Source of the DNA: Symbiodinium kawagutii
Taxonomy: Eukaryota; Sar; Dinophyceae; Suessiales; Symbiodiniaceae
Assembly (NCBI GenBank): GCA_009767595.1
Contig: VSDK01001298.1
Coordinates: 207,482-271,481, forward strand
Length of the DNA: 64,000 bases
Reading direction: 5' to 3'
Every line of letters starts with the position of its first letter. The first letter of the stretch is position 1. The position numbers and the translations under genes were made by a program. The notes beneath the pieces were generated by a model. It was not told the DNA's origin. It saw only the letters and a list, made by a program, of their open reading frames with translations, and ran no database searches. Of the stretch, positions 10,891 through 23,100 are shown in pieces.

Positions 10891-13800
10891 CCAGGGTGCC
10901 CAATCCGATCAGAAGCCCCTGCCTCGCAAGAGCAGCCATCACTGAGAGTCATTTCTGGAGCAGGACTTGTGGTCTACCATATCACCAACTATGCCATGAA
11001 AACAGAAATGGAGAGCTGTCGAATCATTCCACGGGTGACAATGAAGGTTTATGATGCGTATGTCGCAGGAGTGGTGAAGTTCAGTCGAGCACCACTTGTA
11101 GTCGATTGGTTTCCCCAAGTGGTGGGTTTTGCATGCGAACAAGTTGGGATTCGGGTGGTACCGTGGTACCTATGATTTCTGCGAATTTCTTGATGACACA
11201 AGTTGGTGAACCCAGAACTGCAACAGTGGGGTCTCCAAGCCTGGGAATCTCTGAGCCAGCGCCGCGAAAAACGCGGTGAGTCATATGACCAGCTGGTTGC
11301 CGATACGGTTCTGTTCGCGCGTCGCGCTGGGTCGAAACTTGTGGACCACCAGATTACTTGGAAGATTTTCGAGCGTCAGATAGAGAGGCCTATTCCCAAA
11401 TCCCATTCCCTCGTTTCTGCTTGTAGCAGAAACATATTTGGATAATAGTATCACCCGAATTTCATCTACAACGGCAGGGTTTTGTCCTCACCAAGCAGTG
11501 AACTAAGCACATCAAATTAAAGACGAACAAAGGGAAGATTCTGTGTTTTGACAGAATCAGTGGAAAGCGAGGAGATTTTGCAGTCAAGCGACATTTGGAA
11601 CATTGGCGGTTTCTGTTTTCTTTTGGCCCATCTGCTCGTCGTTTTGGTCAATTGGCAATAAGTCCAACCATGAAAGTAAGCAATGTCGAAAAAAGCTAAA
11701 GATTACTTGGTCACTATCAGCGTTTGATGATGGTTTGCAGAATCTGTGTTGAGCGGATCAAAAGCAAACAAGGGTTCCGGCTGAATATGCAGACATATGC
11801 ATACCACCAACATCACCAGTGCGGCCGACGACCAACTTTTGTGCTTGATAGAAAGAAAAAAAGGAAACGAAACCGTCAAACAGTGACGAACATGCACGGA
11901 TTAAACAGCAAATGTGGAACACGAGTGATATAGATTCAGCATGATTCTGCGATAATGTAAGTGATCAACAGAATAATGATGACTGTGATAAGTATCTGAA
12001 AATCATCAATACTGGAGTTACTAACAAATAGTTTATGATGATATCAACTAGTGATCCAGATAATTTGTTTCTATTTCTCGGAGGGTTACCATCCAAAGCT
12101 AAATGAGACTACATTATCCAAAAACATTAAGTTTAGTTTCCGAGGGTCACCAGTTGCACCAGGAATGCTGACCTTTTGGCGGGCGTGGCAGGAAGACCCA
12201 GGGGGATCCTGGGAGGTCTCCAAAGCAGTGGCTTAATGAAATGAATGGCTCCCTGGAGAGATGAGGTGAGAGTTTACACTTCAAGCAATGAATATTTTGA
12301 TATGGCTACAAGACTTGATGTTTGATGGTGCTATGTTTGTTGCCATGAGATTACAGTGGATTCGTCGTTTTGGCACAAATGGAACTTGTAAAATCTGTTT
12401 GGGATGACTGCGGAATCGGCTGCAGACCATGGTCGAGTGAGCATCCCAACAAGCGCTCTTTGCAGGGTTTTGACAAACAATCCAACCAAAAACGATTGCT
12501 GTAGTCCTACCTATAAAGTGTTCAACAACTACACTACTGTAGCTGGTGCAGCCATGTCCCTCGCGATTCCCCCCTTTAAAGATGTACGTCGGAACAGAGG
12601 ATGTGAAACGGCTGGTTACAGAATGATGGCTCAATAACGCGCTATGACCACCGTGATTTCGCTGCGGACGAGGCCAAATTCATGAGCAGTCAAAAGCTTC
12701 GACCAAATTTGTTGAAAACTGAGGTTGGTAAAACCAAAACATCGCTACGGTGTTTACTGGTCACCAACTCCCGTGAAAACCGAACCGTCAAACTGATTGT
12801 TTCCAGCTTGTGAATCAATAATGATAAGTTGTATGTCTATTTACTATGGATATGGTTTGGAATACTATATATGTGCCAAAGGTTACTTTTCTTATCCCCT
12901 ATGAAGGTACCGGTTATTATTAGCCATATTTACCATATTAAGTTCATGATTAACCATATTAAGCAAGTTAAGGTTATTATTACTGTAACCATATTAACCA
13001 TATCAAGGTATTAACAACTAGCGACAGGTGAGTTTCACAGCTTGTGATTGCACTGGTTTGGGTCTCGGCCCAGGTTGGAGGTCCCATGGTGGTGGGTTTT
13101 CTGACGCCACAGCGGAATGCCATGACTTTGGCGGCGAAGGAGACAGCGAAGGGCGGTTCATGGGAGGGCGGCTGGAACCAGATCTTGCCTTTCAGCAGTA
13201 TGGATTGTTTTCAGTAGATTGAATCCCAAAGTGTAGTTTTTTACTGGAGACAAAGAAGAAAAGTAGGTAGATGCAAGTCTTGACAAGAGGCAAGTATGTA
13301 ACCACCCTCCTTTTGAGCTATCATTGCAAGGGTTGCAGCAGATGGCTCACCACCCCTCTGGATGTGCTTTCAGAGCTCCTTTTGCTGGTGTGCTGCTGTG
13401 ACTGAGATGGTTTGTAGTGAACCAAGCAAAGGAATATGATTTTGCCCATCATGTTCCCATCCCCCATCAGTTCTAAGTTGGTTACTAAGCCATTCAATTA
13501 TAACTACTGCAACTGCTAGTTACCCTAGCAAAACCTAACAGAATCATTGGATCATACATTACCATTGTGGGTCATACAGTACCCAGCAGAAGCTGCTCGG
13601 TCTCGAGATCCACTCACGTTCCAACCCGCACGATGACTGTGGCAGGATGTTCACTCGACTTTTTTTGGACTCTATCGCCAGGTGCGCCAAGGAAAGCATG
13701 GTTGGTTGGGTTACCAAACATCGGAAACTGCTTGGATATCTGAACCCCAAAGTCTGATATGCAGCCGATCCAACCAACAATGTGTGGCTCAGGCCCTAGA

Positions 13801-14039
13801 AATCATCAACCACGAATAGTTGTGATGACAGTTTTAATCATTCCTGTGATGTGACAGCGCATAGCCGCCAACCAATCAAGGACAGCCAAATAATCGGCAA
13901 CCATTTGGCCTGCCCTGGACCACTCCCTAGACCTGCACACTGCATCACGCTGCAGGTCTTGCAAGATGGCTTCATCAAATCTTTCAGGGGCGGCTCAAGG
14001 CGGGGGACATCCATCCCCAAGCTCCCCCTGGCGTTCTGA
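10891..14039 (+). CDS. Unidentified multi-exon gene V (3' part)
   Basis: Exon-like blocks share one strand: 10891 to about 11140, 11203-11387, 13074 to about 13200, 13587-13751 and a last exon 13956-14039 ending in TGA. The best-supported join is 13587-13751 to 13956-14039: a GT donor and AG acceptor in phase 0, giving the reading KLLGYLNPK/VLQDGFIKSF across the junction. The block at 11203 reads NPELQQWGLQAWESLSQR and ends at a GC donor. Codons are mostly purine-first, as in coding DNA. Function is unknown; no domain was recognised. The upstream blocks may belong to a separate gene, and the 5' end is not found. Confidence 0.4.
12145..12236 (+). CDS. Possible exon, unidentified
   Basis: After an AG/G acceptor a + frame runs to TAA (12234-12236) and reads FWRAWQEDPGGSWEVSKAVA at its end. 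It lies between blocks of gene V and could be an alternative or unrelated last exon. Weak evidence: composition and acceptor only. Confidence 0.2.
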
Positions 14040-14354
14040 AGCTGGGTCAAGGAGGTGGCACTGATCTCTTATGGTGGCGTGGCATGGGGATGCCCAGGAT
14101 TCATTAGGTCCTTGGCTAATCATTGATTTGGTGTGCAAACTGATAGCTTGATTCGATTAAGTTGGCTATCAAAGTGAAACATGGAGTCAAAAGAGCATCA
14201 CGATGAAACACTTGATGTGTGAAATGGACCACCTCTTTGCATGCTTCAGCATCACCCTTTTTGATGGAAGAGGTCCACCATGTCTCCATGAATCATGTCA
14301 AATTTGCAGAGAAGCTCCTAACAAACTGCTGAAGGAGCACAGAGGACTTCACCA

Positions 14355-14780
14355 CTAATCCTCACCAACCCAGCAGGCGAAAGTCTGAAGACTGATTCTT
14401 GTCGACGGGCTGTTTGAGGGAAAGGTGGACAGTCTTGGCTGTCGAACATCTTTACCTTGACTTCTGTTCATGCAACATCCCTTATGTAGATAGGGTTGGA
14501 AGCTCTCTCCAGCCCAGCAAAAACCCTCAAAAACCAGGAAAGACTCCGTCATTTTCACAGCAGCTTTTTTGCTTGGGTCGTGACTTGACAGTGCCTGGAA
14601 GGCAGCAACAGAGAGACACAACCAGACTACCTGCTTGCCATCCAGATCTGCTTGGTGAAACGACCAGCCCACAACCACAAGCAATGGTCCGCTTTGGATT
14701 TGCCCCTGCGTTTCGAAACATGATCCGAAACAGATGAGCAGTCCACATTTGGATGCCCAGGTTCCATGGGGGTACCTCAA
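14355..14780. other. ORFs open on both strands, unassigned
   Basis: Both strands stay open here for more than 100 codons (minus 14780-14355, plus 14399-14737). Neither translation resembles a known family and neither has a clear exon chain. I cannot decide whether either is expressed. Confidence 0.2.
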
Positions 14781-15009
14781 ACATCACAGCAGACCAAGGA
14801 TATAAGGAGAAACATGGAGAAATCGTTTCATATCACACAGCATCGATGCCATGGAGCGCTTCTCCCTGCGCCCCGTCCCATCTGACTCAACTCTACAGCG
14901 GAACTATGTGTTGGTGGCATCTTGGTGGCAACATGTTGCAGTAACATCGCAGATACTTTGTTGATAAGAGATATTTGATGATATATATACATATATATAT
15001 ATATATATA

Positions 15010-15060
15010 CGCACAGACCCCGTGGTTTGCCCGGAGGGCAAACCACGGCTGCCTGTGCGT
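15010..15060. repeat. Strong hairpin with 13-bp perfect stem
   Basis: 15020-15032 and 15036-15048 are perfect inverted copies (CCGTGGTTTGCCC) with a GGA loop. An outer stem of ACGCACAG (15010-15017) pairs with CTGTGCGT (15053-15060). It follows a TATATA run and precedes the telomere-type tract. No coding role is seen. Confidence 0.85.
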
Positions 15061-15110
15061 GTTGAACATTGCTCGAAGAATCAGTGAGAAACACTAGCTA
15101 TACGCAGTGA

Positions 15111-15208
15111 TTTAGGGTTTAGGGTTTTAGGGTTTAGGTTTTAGGGTTTAGGGTTTTAAGGTTTTAGGGTTTAGGGTTTTAGGGTTTTAGGGTTTAGGGT
15201 TAGGGTTT
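15111..15208 (+). repeat. Interstitial TTTAGGG/TTTTAGGG telomere-type tract
   Basis: About 98 bases of TTTAGGG, TTTTAGGG, TTAGGG and TTTAGG units form a degenerate tract. TTTAGGG is the plant-type telomere repeat, also reported for dinoflagellates. Its internal position and mixed units suggest an interstitial remnant and not a chromosome end. Confidence 0.85.
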
Positions 15209-16136
15209 CTTGATTCTCAGAGTTTCAAAACAACGGGCCTGCGCAGGGTTTTGAACAGTTCACAAGACTCACTTCTGGGCAGGTCTTGTGGTCACGGGCA
15301 AACCATAGGGCCTTGCCGTATATATAGATATATTTAGAGTTGCACAGATACCTCAGAAGGTGCATCTCCTGGTTTGGGTCTCTCCAGACAGTGACTTCTT
15401 TCTCATGCCATTTTTACTGGGTGGTTTTGTTGATCTTTTTTTGCTTCAGCGGCTTTTTTGGCTAGTTTGGGTCCTTTGGTTTTGTCTCCCCCGTCCATAG
15501 GAAGGTATAGGACCATATTGCAAGATGTATCACCACTCTTAGGGCTTTCCATCAGCAAAATTGCTGTCGTTATTAGGCATATGCCCAACATAAGAATAGA
15601 GAATGAATTCACTGGCAGCTTGGTGAACAGAAAAACCTTCAGTTGGTGTTCTGTGAGGTTGATCTATCCTACCTTTGTTGGTCTTGGCCCTTCTCCACAT
15701 TTTTGGTACGGATAGGTTCGAATTGTCAGTACTGGCTCTCTAATGAGTTTATGTCATGGTGTCGGTCATAGTCATATTATCAGGTGGGTTTGATATGGCC
15801 ATCTTTCAGGCACAGTCGACAAAAACCATAGCTCGGCATGATTTTCCTGTACATGCACATCCATAGATCCGGGTATCTATGAACCAACCCACATGAACTT
15901 CTTTTGAGAAGAAGATATACCACCATCCGGCATTCCCCGCCAGGAAGCACCACTAAAACATCGCCATTGTTGGATTTTCTCGGGGTCATTCTTCTATCAC
16001 TGGTTAACTGGTCAAGATTGTTACAAACCAGAGTAATGACAGTGATTGTTGTGAACTGCATCATGTTACGGTGGTTGTTCACGACAGTGAAGCATTTTTT
16101 GAGAACCGCACCACCTGTTTCTCGTTGCGGCCCCAG

Positions 16137-16226
16137 ATCTCGGGCACCTTCAATCCGCCCCACCGCGGGCACTTGCGTTTGGGCCTTTCCGCCAAAGAGC
16201 AGCTGGAGCGTTTGGGGCACAAAGTC
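16137..16226 (+). CDS. Exon of a nucleotidyltransferase (NMNAT/cytidylyltransferase-like)
   Basis: The + frame reads SGTFNPPHRGHLRLGLSAKE and continues QLERLGHKV. GTFNPPHRGH fits the GxFxPxHxGH signature that binds nucleotide triphosphate in the nucleotidyltransferase alpha/beta-phosphodiesterase superfamily (NMNAT/NadD, cytidylyltransferases); the two His are the catalytic pair. The helix that follows (alternating Leu, Lys, Glu, ending before a beta strand HKV) also matches the family. The exon could end at a GA donor (16227) or a GC donor (16230). The motif sits near the N-terminus in the family, so later exons are expected downstream, where an assembly gap interrupts. A 192-codon minus ORF overlaps but has no family support. 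The exact substrate cannot be told from this motif. Confidence 0.55.
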
Positions 16227-16862
16227 GAGGCGGAAAGGGAGCGGCACTGCCAGACTCGCGAAGCCTTGGAGTAACATGGCGATGCCAAGGATTGCCATCA
16301 TGGCACTGGCAATTGTGCAAAACCAAGTCGTTTGTGGTGTCAGCAGCATTTTCCCCAAACATTTTCAGTATCCTTGACCTGCAAAGCACCTGGATTGGCC
16401 AGTCAATCTCCAACCGAAGGATTTCGTTTACATTATTACGACCGTTGAAACTAGAGGGTTTTCAGTTGCAGGGCCTAGGCCAGCGAGCAAGTTTGTTTGA
16501 TGGTTCCTTTCACTTGGCCAGGCACTTTGCTTCCTGCCAGTGCACGACAACTATTTGCTTAACAAGCAGAAGGTCAATGCCAAGTGACGTGGCAGACATG
16601 TCGCCATTGAAAGGATTGGTAAAAGCATTGGGGTAATTGAAAGTAGACTTGGGTTTGCCGTGCGTTTTAGAAGGGGTCCAAATGTGTAATTGACAATTAT
16701 GCGCAAGCTGGTATTGGGATCGTAAGTGGAGGTTTCATATCTTGTAGGCATTTCGCCTCTGTAAACAATACACGTAATAGCTAAGCTAGCTATAGTACAT
16801 AGTGACCATGCCAACTATTTCATTGAACTGGCAACGCCGGTTCCCATTTCCGCTTCACCCCA

Positions 16863-16945
16863 TAAGCCGATAAGCCGATAAACCGATATCAGGCGAGGCC
16901 TTGGACTCCCGGCTTATCGGCTTATTGGCGCCAGCGCCCCCGTAA
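16863..16945. repeat. CGGCTTAT repeat in inverted orientation, left of gap
   Basis: ATAAGCCG/ATAAACCG units at the left (16863-16888) are followed by the inverted form CGGCTTATCGGCTTATTGGCGCC. The same CGGCTTATCGG units resume right of the gap at 17908-17935. The array therefore continues through the unassembled bases and probably caused the gap. Confidence 0.7.
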
Positions 16946-17907
16946 NNNNNNNNNNNNNNNNNNNNNNNNNNNNNNNNNNNNNNNNNNNNNNNNNNNNNNN
17001 NNNNNNNNNNNNNNNNNNNNNNNNNNNNNNNNNNNNNNNNNNNNNNNNNNNNNNNNNNNNNNNNNNNNNNNNNNNNNNNNNNNNNNNNNNNNNNNNNNNN
17101 NNNNNNNNNNNNNNNNNNNNNNNNNNNNNNNNNNNNNNNNNNNNNNNNNNNNNNNNNNNNNNNNNNNNNNNNNNNNNNNNNNNNNNNNNNNNNNNNNNNN
17201 NNNNNNNNNNNNNNNNNNNNNNNNNNNNNNNNNNNNNNNNNNNNNNNNNNNNNNNNNNNNNNNNNNNNNNNNNNNNNNNNNNNNNNNNNNNNNNNNNNNN
17301 NNNNNNNNNNNNNNNNNNNNNNNNNNNNNNNNNNNNNNNNNNNNNNNNNNNNNNNNNNNNNNNNNNNNNNNNNNNNNNNNNNNNNNNNNNNNNNNNNNNN
17401 NNNNNNNNNNNNNNNNNNNNNNNNNNNNNNNNNNNNNNNNNNNNNNNNNNNNNNNNNNNNNNNNNNNNNNNNNNNNNNNNNNNNNNNNNNNNNNNNNNNN
17501 NNNNNNNNNNNNNNNNNNNNNNNNNNNNNNNNNNNNNNNNNNNNNNNNNNNNNNNNNNNNNNNNNNNNNNNNNNNNNNNNNNNNNNNNNNNNNNNNNNNN
17601 NNNNNNNNNNNNNNNNNNNNNNNNNNNNNNNNNNNNNNNNNNNNNNNNNNNNNNNNNNNNNNNNNNNNNNNNNNNNNNNNNNNNNNNNNNNNNNNNNNNN
17701 NNNNNNNNNNNNNNNNNNNNNNNNNNNNNNNNNNNNNNNNNNNNNNNNNNNNNNNNNNNNNNNNNNNNNNNNNNNNNNNNNNNNNNNNNNNNNNNNNNNN
17801 NNNNNNNNNNNNNNNNNNNNNNNNNNNNNNNNNNNNNNNNNNNNNNNNNNNNNNNNNNNNNNNNNNNNNNNNNNNNNNNNNNNNNNNNNNNNNNNNNNNN
17901 NNNNNNN
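16946..17907. other. Assembly gap (962 N)
   Basis: A run of 962 undetermined bases, flanked on both sides by CGGCTTAT repeat units. Exons of the nucleotidyltransferase gene could be hidden here. The true length is unknown. Confidence 1.
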
Positions 17908-18233
17908 CTAATCGGCTTATCGGCTTATCGGCGCCGGCCGCTTTGAACCGGCCATGCCAGCACGCAGAATTATTTGATACCTGTTAAAATCATAGTAGTT
18001 ACCGAATTAAATGCTCAGATAGTTCACTGTCTGATTGGAACGGCACCTTTTAGCAGGGTCTGTTCTGCCAGTCACGGCTGCAAGGTCCAACGGCCAGGGA
18101 TCAGAGGCGATGGGTCCACTGTGGGCAATCACCTTGGAGGGCAGCCCATCCGGGCGAAAGGGTTCCCACTGGTACCCCAAAACGGATGGTTTGTTACTAT
18201 AAATCTATACATGGTTAGTGAAGGATGACTTGC

Positions 18234-18260
18234 GGGGTCCCCTATATTGAGAAACACCCT
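18234..18260. mobile_element. Partial family-1 inverted-repeat element
   Basis: GGGGTCCCCTATATTGAGAAACACCCT matches the right terminus of the family-1 element (compare 40180-40199). A left terminus is not recognisable, so this copy is truncated or diverged. Confidence 0.4.
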
Positions 18261-18371
18261 AATATAGAATCAACCAAAGAGATGGGTTTGGCTTCGAAGA
18301 TCTGACAAAAAGAAGCTGAATTCGTATTGTTTGCTACCCACAGTTTGGAAGATTCATCAAGCCTTATCAAG

Positions 18372-18496
18372 CAGTGAATGGAGATTTTGACGATGTCTTG
18401 CTGGCTGCAATCAATATGAAAAGCTTTCGGTCCTTGGAAATCGTAGATGAGAGCATGCGATTGGCAGCCTTGCCAAGCAACCAGATGGCTGCTTAA
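18372..18496 (+). CDS. Possible last exon, unidentified
   Basis: After an AG acceptor the + frame reads VNGDFDDVLLAAINMKSFRS and continues to TAA (18494-18496). Codons are strongly purine-first. It may be the last exon of the nucleotidyltransferase gene that starts left of the gap, but phase across the gap cannot be tested. No domain was recognised. Confidence 0.35.
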
Positions 18497-18499
18497 CAT

Positions 18500-19270
18500 C
18501 ATCATGCACAGTTATTGATGACAATCCTTCATGCATGGTGATATCTGTTGGAATCCATGTCATTTTCCAAGGTAATGGTTGTCGACGGTTCTCTGCATGT
18601 CTGTGCGTGCATTCTATAAAGATTACTGGAACTTAGGCCTGTCCAACTGTGACAGCAAGTTGATGAGAAGAAACAGATAACGACGCGACCAACTTTGTAC
18701 GTCCTAGACGACTAGTGTCCTACTACGAGAATTTGCCTATGATGATTTCTCCACTTGAATGCCCCAATCATCCGCAAAAAATGCTCATGTTCCTCTTTCG
18801 CCTGCACGCACCTCAACAACTTTCCTTATCTTAATGAAAGGATTTTCCTACAAACTTGTACTGTGATTCCTTTTGCATTCCTGCCCCGAAATCAGTTGAA
18901 GATAACGATGAGCAACTCTTGGGTTCTTGTGATCAACAGCCCTACGCAGTTGGTAGGTCTTTTATCCCATGGAGAAGCGCTGCGATTTTCTCCGAAAACT
19001 ACTAAAGGAAGTCGACCCTGAGGCTGAGGCAAGGCTATGGCTGGTTGGCTGGTTGGCTGGTTGGCTGGTTGGCTGGTTGACTGGTTGGCTGGTTGGCTGG
19101 CCGATTACAAGCAACACAAATAGATGGATGCAACATGATACAACTAAATGATCATAGGGATGCAACGGCCATGAAACAGGTTGGCTCGTTTGGCCGGATG
19201 ATCCATCGGTGAACTCATTGGACCAACGAATGTCAGGACTTCTATTTGTAGGCTTTGGATGCTGCCCAAC
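18500..19270. other. Spacer with GGCTGGTT octamer repeat
   Basis: No exon-like block. At 19037-19105 an 8-bp array of GGTTGGCT/GGCTGGTT units occurs (about eight copies). The minus translation of this array (QPTSQPVN-like) is an artefact. Confidence 0.5.
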
Positions 19271-19272
19271 AG

Positions 19273-19532
19273 GAGGTGCAGTCCGGTTCAACTTAATCAA
19301 TGGTGATTGCCTATGGCTACACAAGGTGTTCTACCTCCGCAACTGTGAGGGTCATCGTCAAATTTTGCACGGATGGATCCCGGTGGAAAAAATGTCAAGA
19401 GCTCTCCATGTGTTTGAGTCCCACGGCGCGAGGCCTATTGCCATTTCACAGATGGCACGGAGCAAGAGAATCTTCTGGAAGCTTCGCCAAACTACTGGGC
19501 CAAGAAATTGCCAGAAGGCTGGAGGGAGTTGA
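19273..19532 (+). CDS. Coding-like block with a frame change, unidentified
   Basis: After an AG/G acceptor one + frame reads VRFNLINGDCLWLHKVFYLR and remains coding-like to about 19455. From about 19456 a different + frame becomes the coding-like one (ENLLEASPNYWAKKLPEGW) and ends at TGA near 19555. Either a short intron, a sequencing indel or a disabling frameshift explains this. It could be the 5' part of gene W or a pseudogene. Function unknown. Confidence 0.35.
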
Positions 19533-20171
19533 GGGGGTACCAACAAGTCTGAGTGATGAACAGTGTCCGCAGGGAGACTTAGGCCACTAAGTGGGAGGGA
19601 AAGCTTGGTCAGCCCTCCCCTAGCAAAATCTTCTGGCTGTTGGGATGTGTGTGCGCATACGAAGCTCAATTTTAATCCTTTTTGATCCATTCTCATAGTC
19701 AGCCAGTCCTAAGTTGAGCCGGTCGAGAGCACAGCCAGCTGGTGTTCCTATCTAGCATCCTGTTGTTGAGTCGCGTCCAATCTGCTCATTTGCGCTAAAA
19801 TCTCAGTCTGAGTGGAGCAGGTAACGACAATCTTTTGCAATTTTCCTCAGGATATCCAAATATGTTTTTCCCCTCTCTTGTGTTGAGAAGTCACAGCATG
19901 GAAGGCCAATCAAATACAGACACACTTTGACAGACACCAAGACCAAGGTGGATAGCAAGAGCTCTAGATGGGAACAGCTTTAGAAAGACATTTTTCGACC
20001 ATCCCAATGAGAGGTACTTGCCGACAAATCCTCTAAATTCATTATTTGTCACATTTTTATACTATTTTGTAACCACCACTGTCGCAGGGTGTGCAACGTA
20101 TACTCTAAAATGTTGCACGTGAGTTCTTTGGTCTGCTCATATGTGCAGCTCATCGAGGACACTGCATTCAG

Positions 20172-23100
20172 GTCCTGGGGATCACGCAGCTAGGCTACCT
20201 TCGCACCATTCCGACCGCTTCTTTGCTGAAGCACTTTGCGCTGAAGTCTCCCCTGCTGGGTGAGGGAAAGCGCTTGGGTGCTGTCTTCGGAGTGGATAAC
20301 CTGGCAGGCTGGGGAGCCATCCGGGGAAACTGTGAGGTTGTTCATTGCTTGGTGTCCACTTATTGAAGAATGATCAGAAGCACCATATGGCAGGAGTTTT
20401 TGGATGGCTGCCAGCGTTGGCAAAGCTTGATGGGCTTGCACAGAGGATGGGTGAATGTCAAAGCTTTCAGGATTGACTCCCCGAACTTTCCAAGTGCCAT
20501 GGGAACCTGGATCTCAGTTGAGATGCCATCCACTTTGTTCTGGTAGAACCGAGCAAGCACGACCGCAGGCATGCCTTCCTGGAACTCGCCTGGTGAGCTG
20601 TTGAAATACACCGACCTCATCCTGGTGTCTTGGAGCGCTTGCATCGCAGTGATGGAAGGGGACTGTGTAGAATGTAGAATATGTATGTGTACGCACATGT
20701 GCCAGGCCATCGATTATGCTTCATATATACCACTGATTACGATATTAAAAGATTTCTGACAGCTACACACATGTATTTATAGATTTGCCATAGATTGGAC
20801 AGGCTATACACGATTATGTACATAGATTTTCTGTTACATCAACTGAAACAGAACAACGCAAAGGGTTTTGCCTGTTGTTCATCCTTATCCTGTAGACTGC
20901 TTTCAGGTGGCGATATGGTTTTACGTCACAATTAATGCCTCCTGTTTTAATGGGCCAGGAAGAGATTCGGCTGAAAAACGCTTCAAATCAACGGAAGATG
21001 TGGGCTTGAACCATCACACCCTGATCCTTTCAAGCAGCGGCCAATTGCTTCAACAGCAAAAGTGAAAACGAAGCAGAACCAGAACAAGTCTGTATGATCC
21101 TGTACGCGTTTGACAGCAGATGGACAATGATAAACCCACTTGGAAAAGTCATGAAACGTGCTGTGATGTTGACACCTTGGAAGCATTTGATTTTTGGGCC
21201 CAAATGGGAACACACCAAGTTGAGCAACTGCACGGTTTCAAACAGCTTCACACGGTCCTTTCTGGCGAGAATTGCGAGGGAGTCTGGGGACATCCAAAGT
21301 TTGGTGAGTGTTCCCTGGTAAAGGATTGCCTACTTTCATCCTTGCCCTTTCGCTATTAAAATTCCAGCCTTTGTGCGCAAGTCTTCAACCGATTTGGCAG
21401 TGGATTAACATCACCTATGCCAAAGTGGCTGGTGGTAAGCAGCTATTTGTGGCTTTATGTATCCAAGCTGGCTTTAACTCATGCTGATCTTATTTGCTAG
21501 ATTAAACCAGTCTTCAAGCAGTCTTGGAGCAACACCGCGGTCATGTTCTTGGGATTCTGTGCGGACAGACATCAGCGCTTGCTACTTTGACATAGAAGCT
21601 ATAAATCATCCGAAGCTACATTGCTGCTAGAAGGCTTCTATGTCCCAAACATACTCGAGCATCCAACCCTGCTGCTTTTCTCCCTGGTGAATGAATGATG
21701 AACAGTGCTCTGAAATGATGTGCTGATTTCTTCTACTGCAACGGTTGATGGCTATGATATACTGGGACCAATCTCAGATATGGTTGATGGGAAAATCCAC
21801 AAGACCATCAAACACCCTATCGTGGTGATCAAAGCAAGGCTTTACAACATAGATTTTCCCATCAACCAACCCTTGCAACCGCAGAAGGTCCTCCAGTTGG
21901 ATGTCCATCAGCATAACCCACAGTTTTGACCACGATAAACCACTGATGACCTCTACTTAAGCATTCATCTGCTGGTGTTTGCTCTGCGGCCGAGCCGCGC
22001 CGCGCCGAAAAGGTGGCCCGAGAAACCGAAAAGGTGGTGATCTCTGCGGATCCTCAAGAGCTGTTGGCGGGTCTGAAGCATTTCTGCCTGCAGGCGTGGC
22101 GGCCTGGCCCCGGTGAATGGTGGGTTAATGGTGGGCGAACGATGGCTGTTGGTGGTTAGAACTTATAACCATTGGCTATTGGTTTTAGATTGATCATTCG
22201 CGATGATGCTTCATAAAAATGCTCAAGTCATAATGGCTGGTGATCAGCTTCTTGGATGCTGATTGGGGAAGCAGATCTGTGACCATGCGCTGCCATCGCC
22301 TTCAGGAACGGGTCAGTGTGAAATATCGAGATCAGGACAGACAGGGGGGAAGGACTCGGTCAAGACATGGATCAAAAATCAACGCGGACAGGCGGACCAA
22401 CCCAGGAAAGGTATCCGGCTTCCCCTTTTCTTTGGCGCAAGGTTTTTCGTACAAGGGGATTTGCAAGATGTGGTTGCGAGGAAACTGGACACCCATTCTG
22501 GACCCAGAGTATCAACAGAGCACTAAATGCACCCGTGTTGTGTTACAAGATCCAAAGTCAAGCGCAAAGTCTTCTTATTTACTCAATTGTGCTTTTTGGT
22601 GTACACTGAAGAAAGGTCAGATCGGTATGTCTCCCTCTCTCTCGCTCTCTCTTTCTGTCAACACCTGCGTTGGAGCCAGCAAGTTCAAAGGGAAAAGAGC
22701 CTTCCACACATTCACCAGAATCGGGAAGATGAGCACATCGATTGATCAACCAACCATTAACTAACCATCAACCAACCATCAACCAACCATTACCCAACCA
22801 CTGGCCAACCATTGACCAATCATTGACCAATGGATTTGTTGACCAGGAAAACAACGGAACCATTAACCACCCATCAACCACCCATCAACCAGCCCATCAA
22901 CCAGCCATCAACCGCCCATCAACAGCCCATCAACCGCCCATCAACAGCCCATCAACCAGCCATCAACCACCCATCAACAACCCATCAACAGCCCATCAAC
23001 CAGCCATCAACCGCCCATCAACCACCCATCAACAGCCCATCAACCAGCCATCAACCACCCATCAACCACCCATCAACAGCCCATCAACCAGCCATCAACC

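Noticed and set aside
15780..16358. 192-codon minus-strand ORF with hydrophobic start
   Set aside because: It overlaps the plus-strand exon with the GTFNPPHRGH motif, which has clear family support; the minus frame has none.
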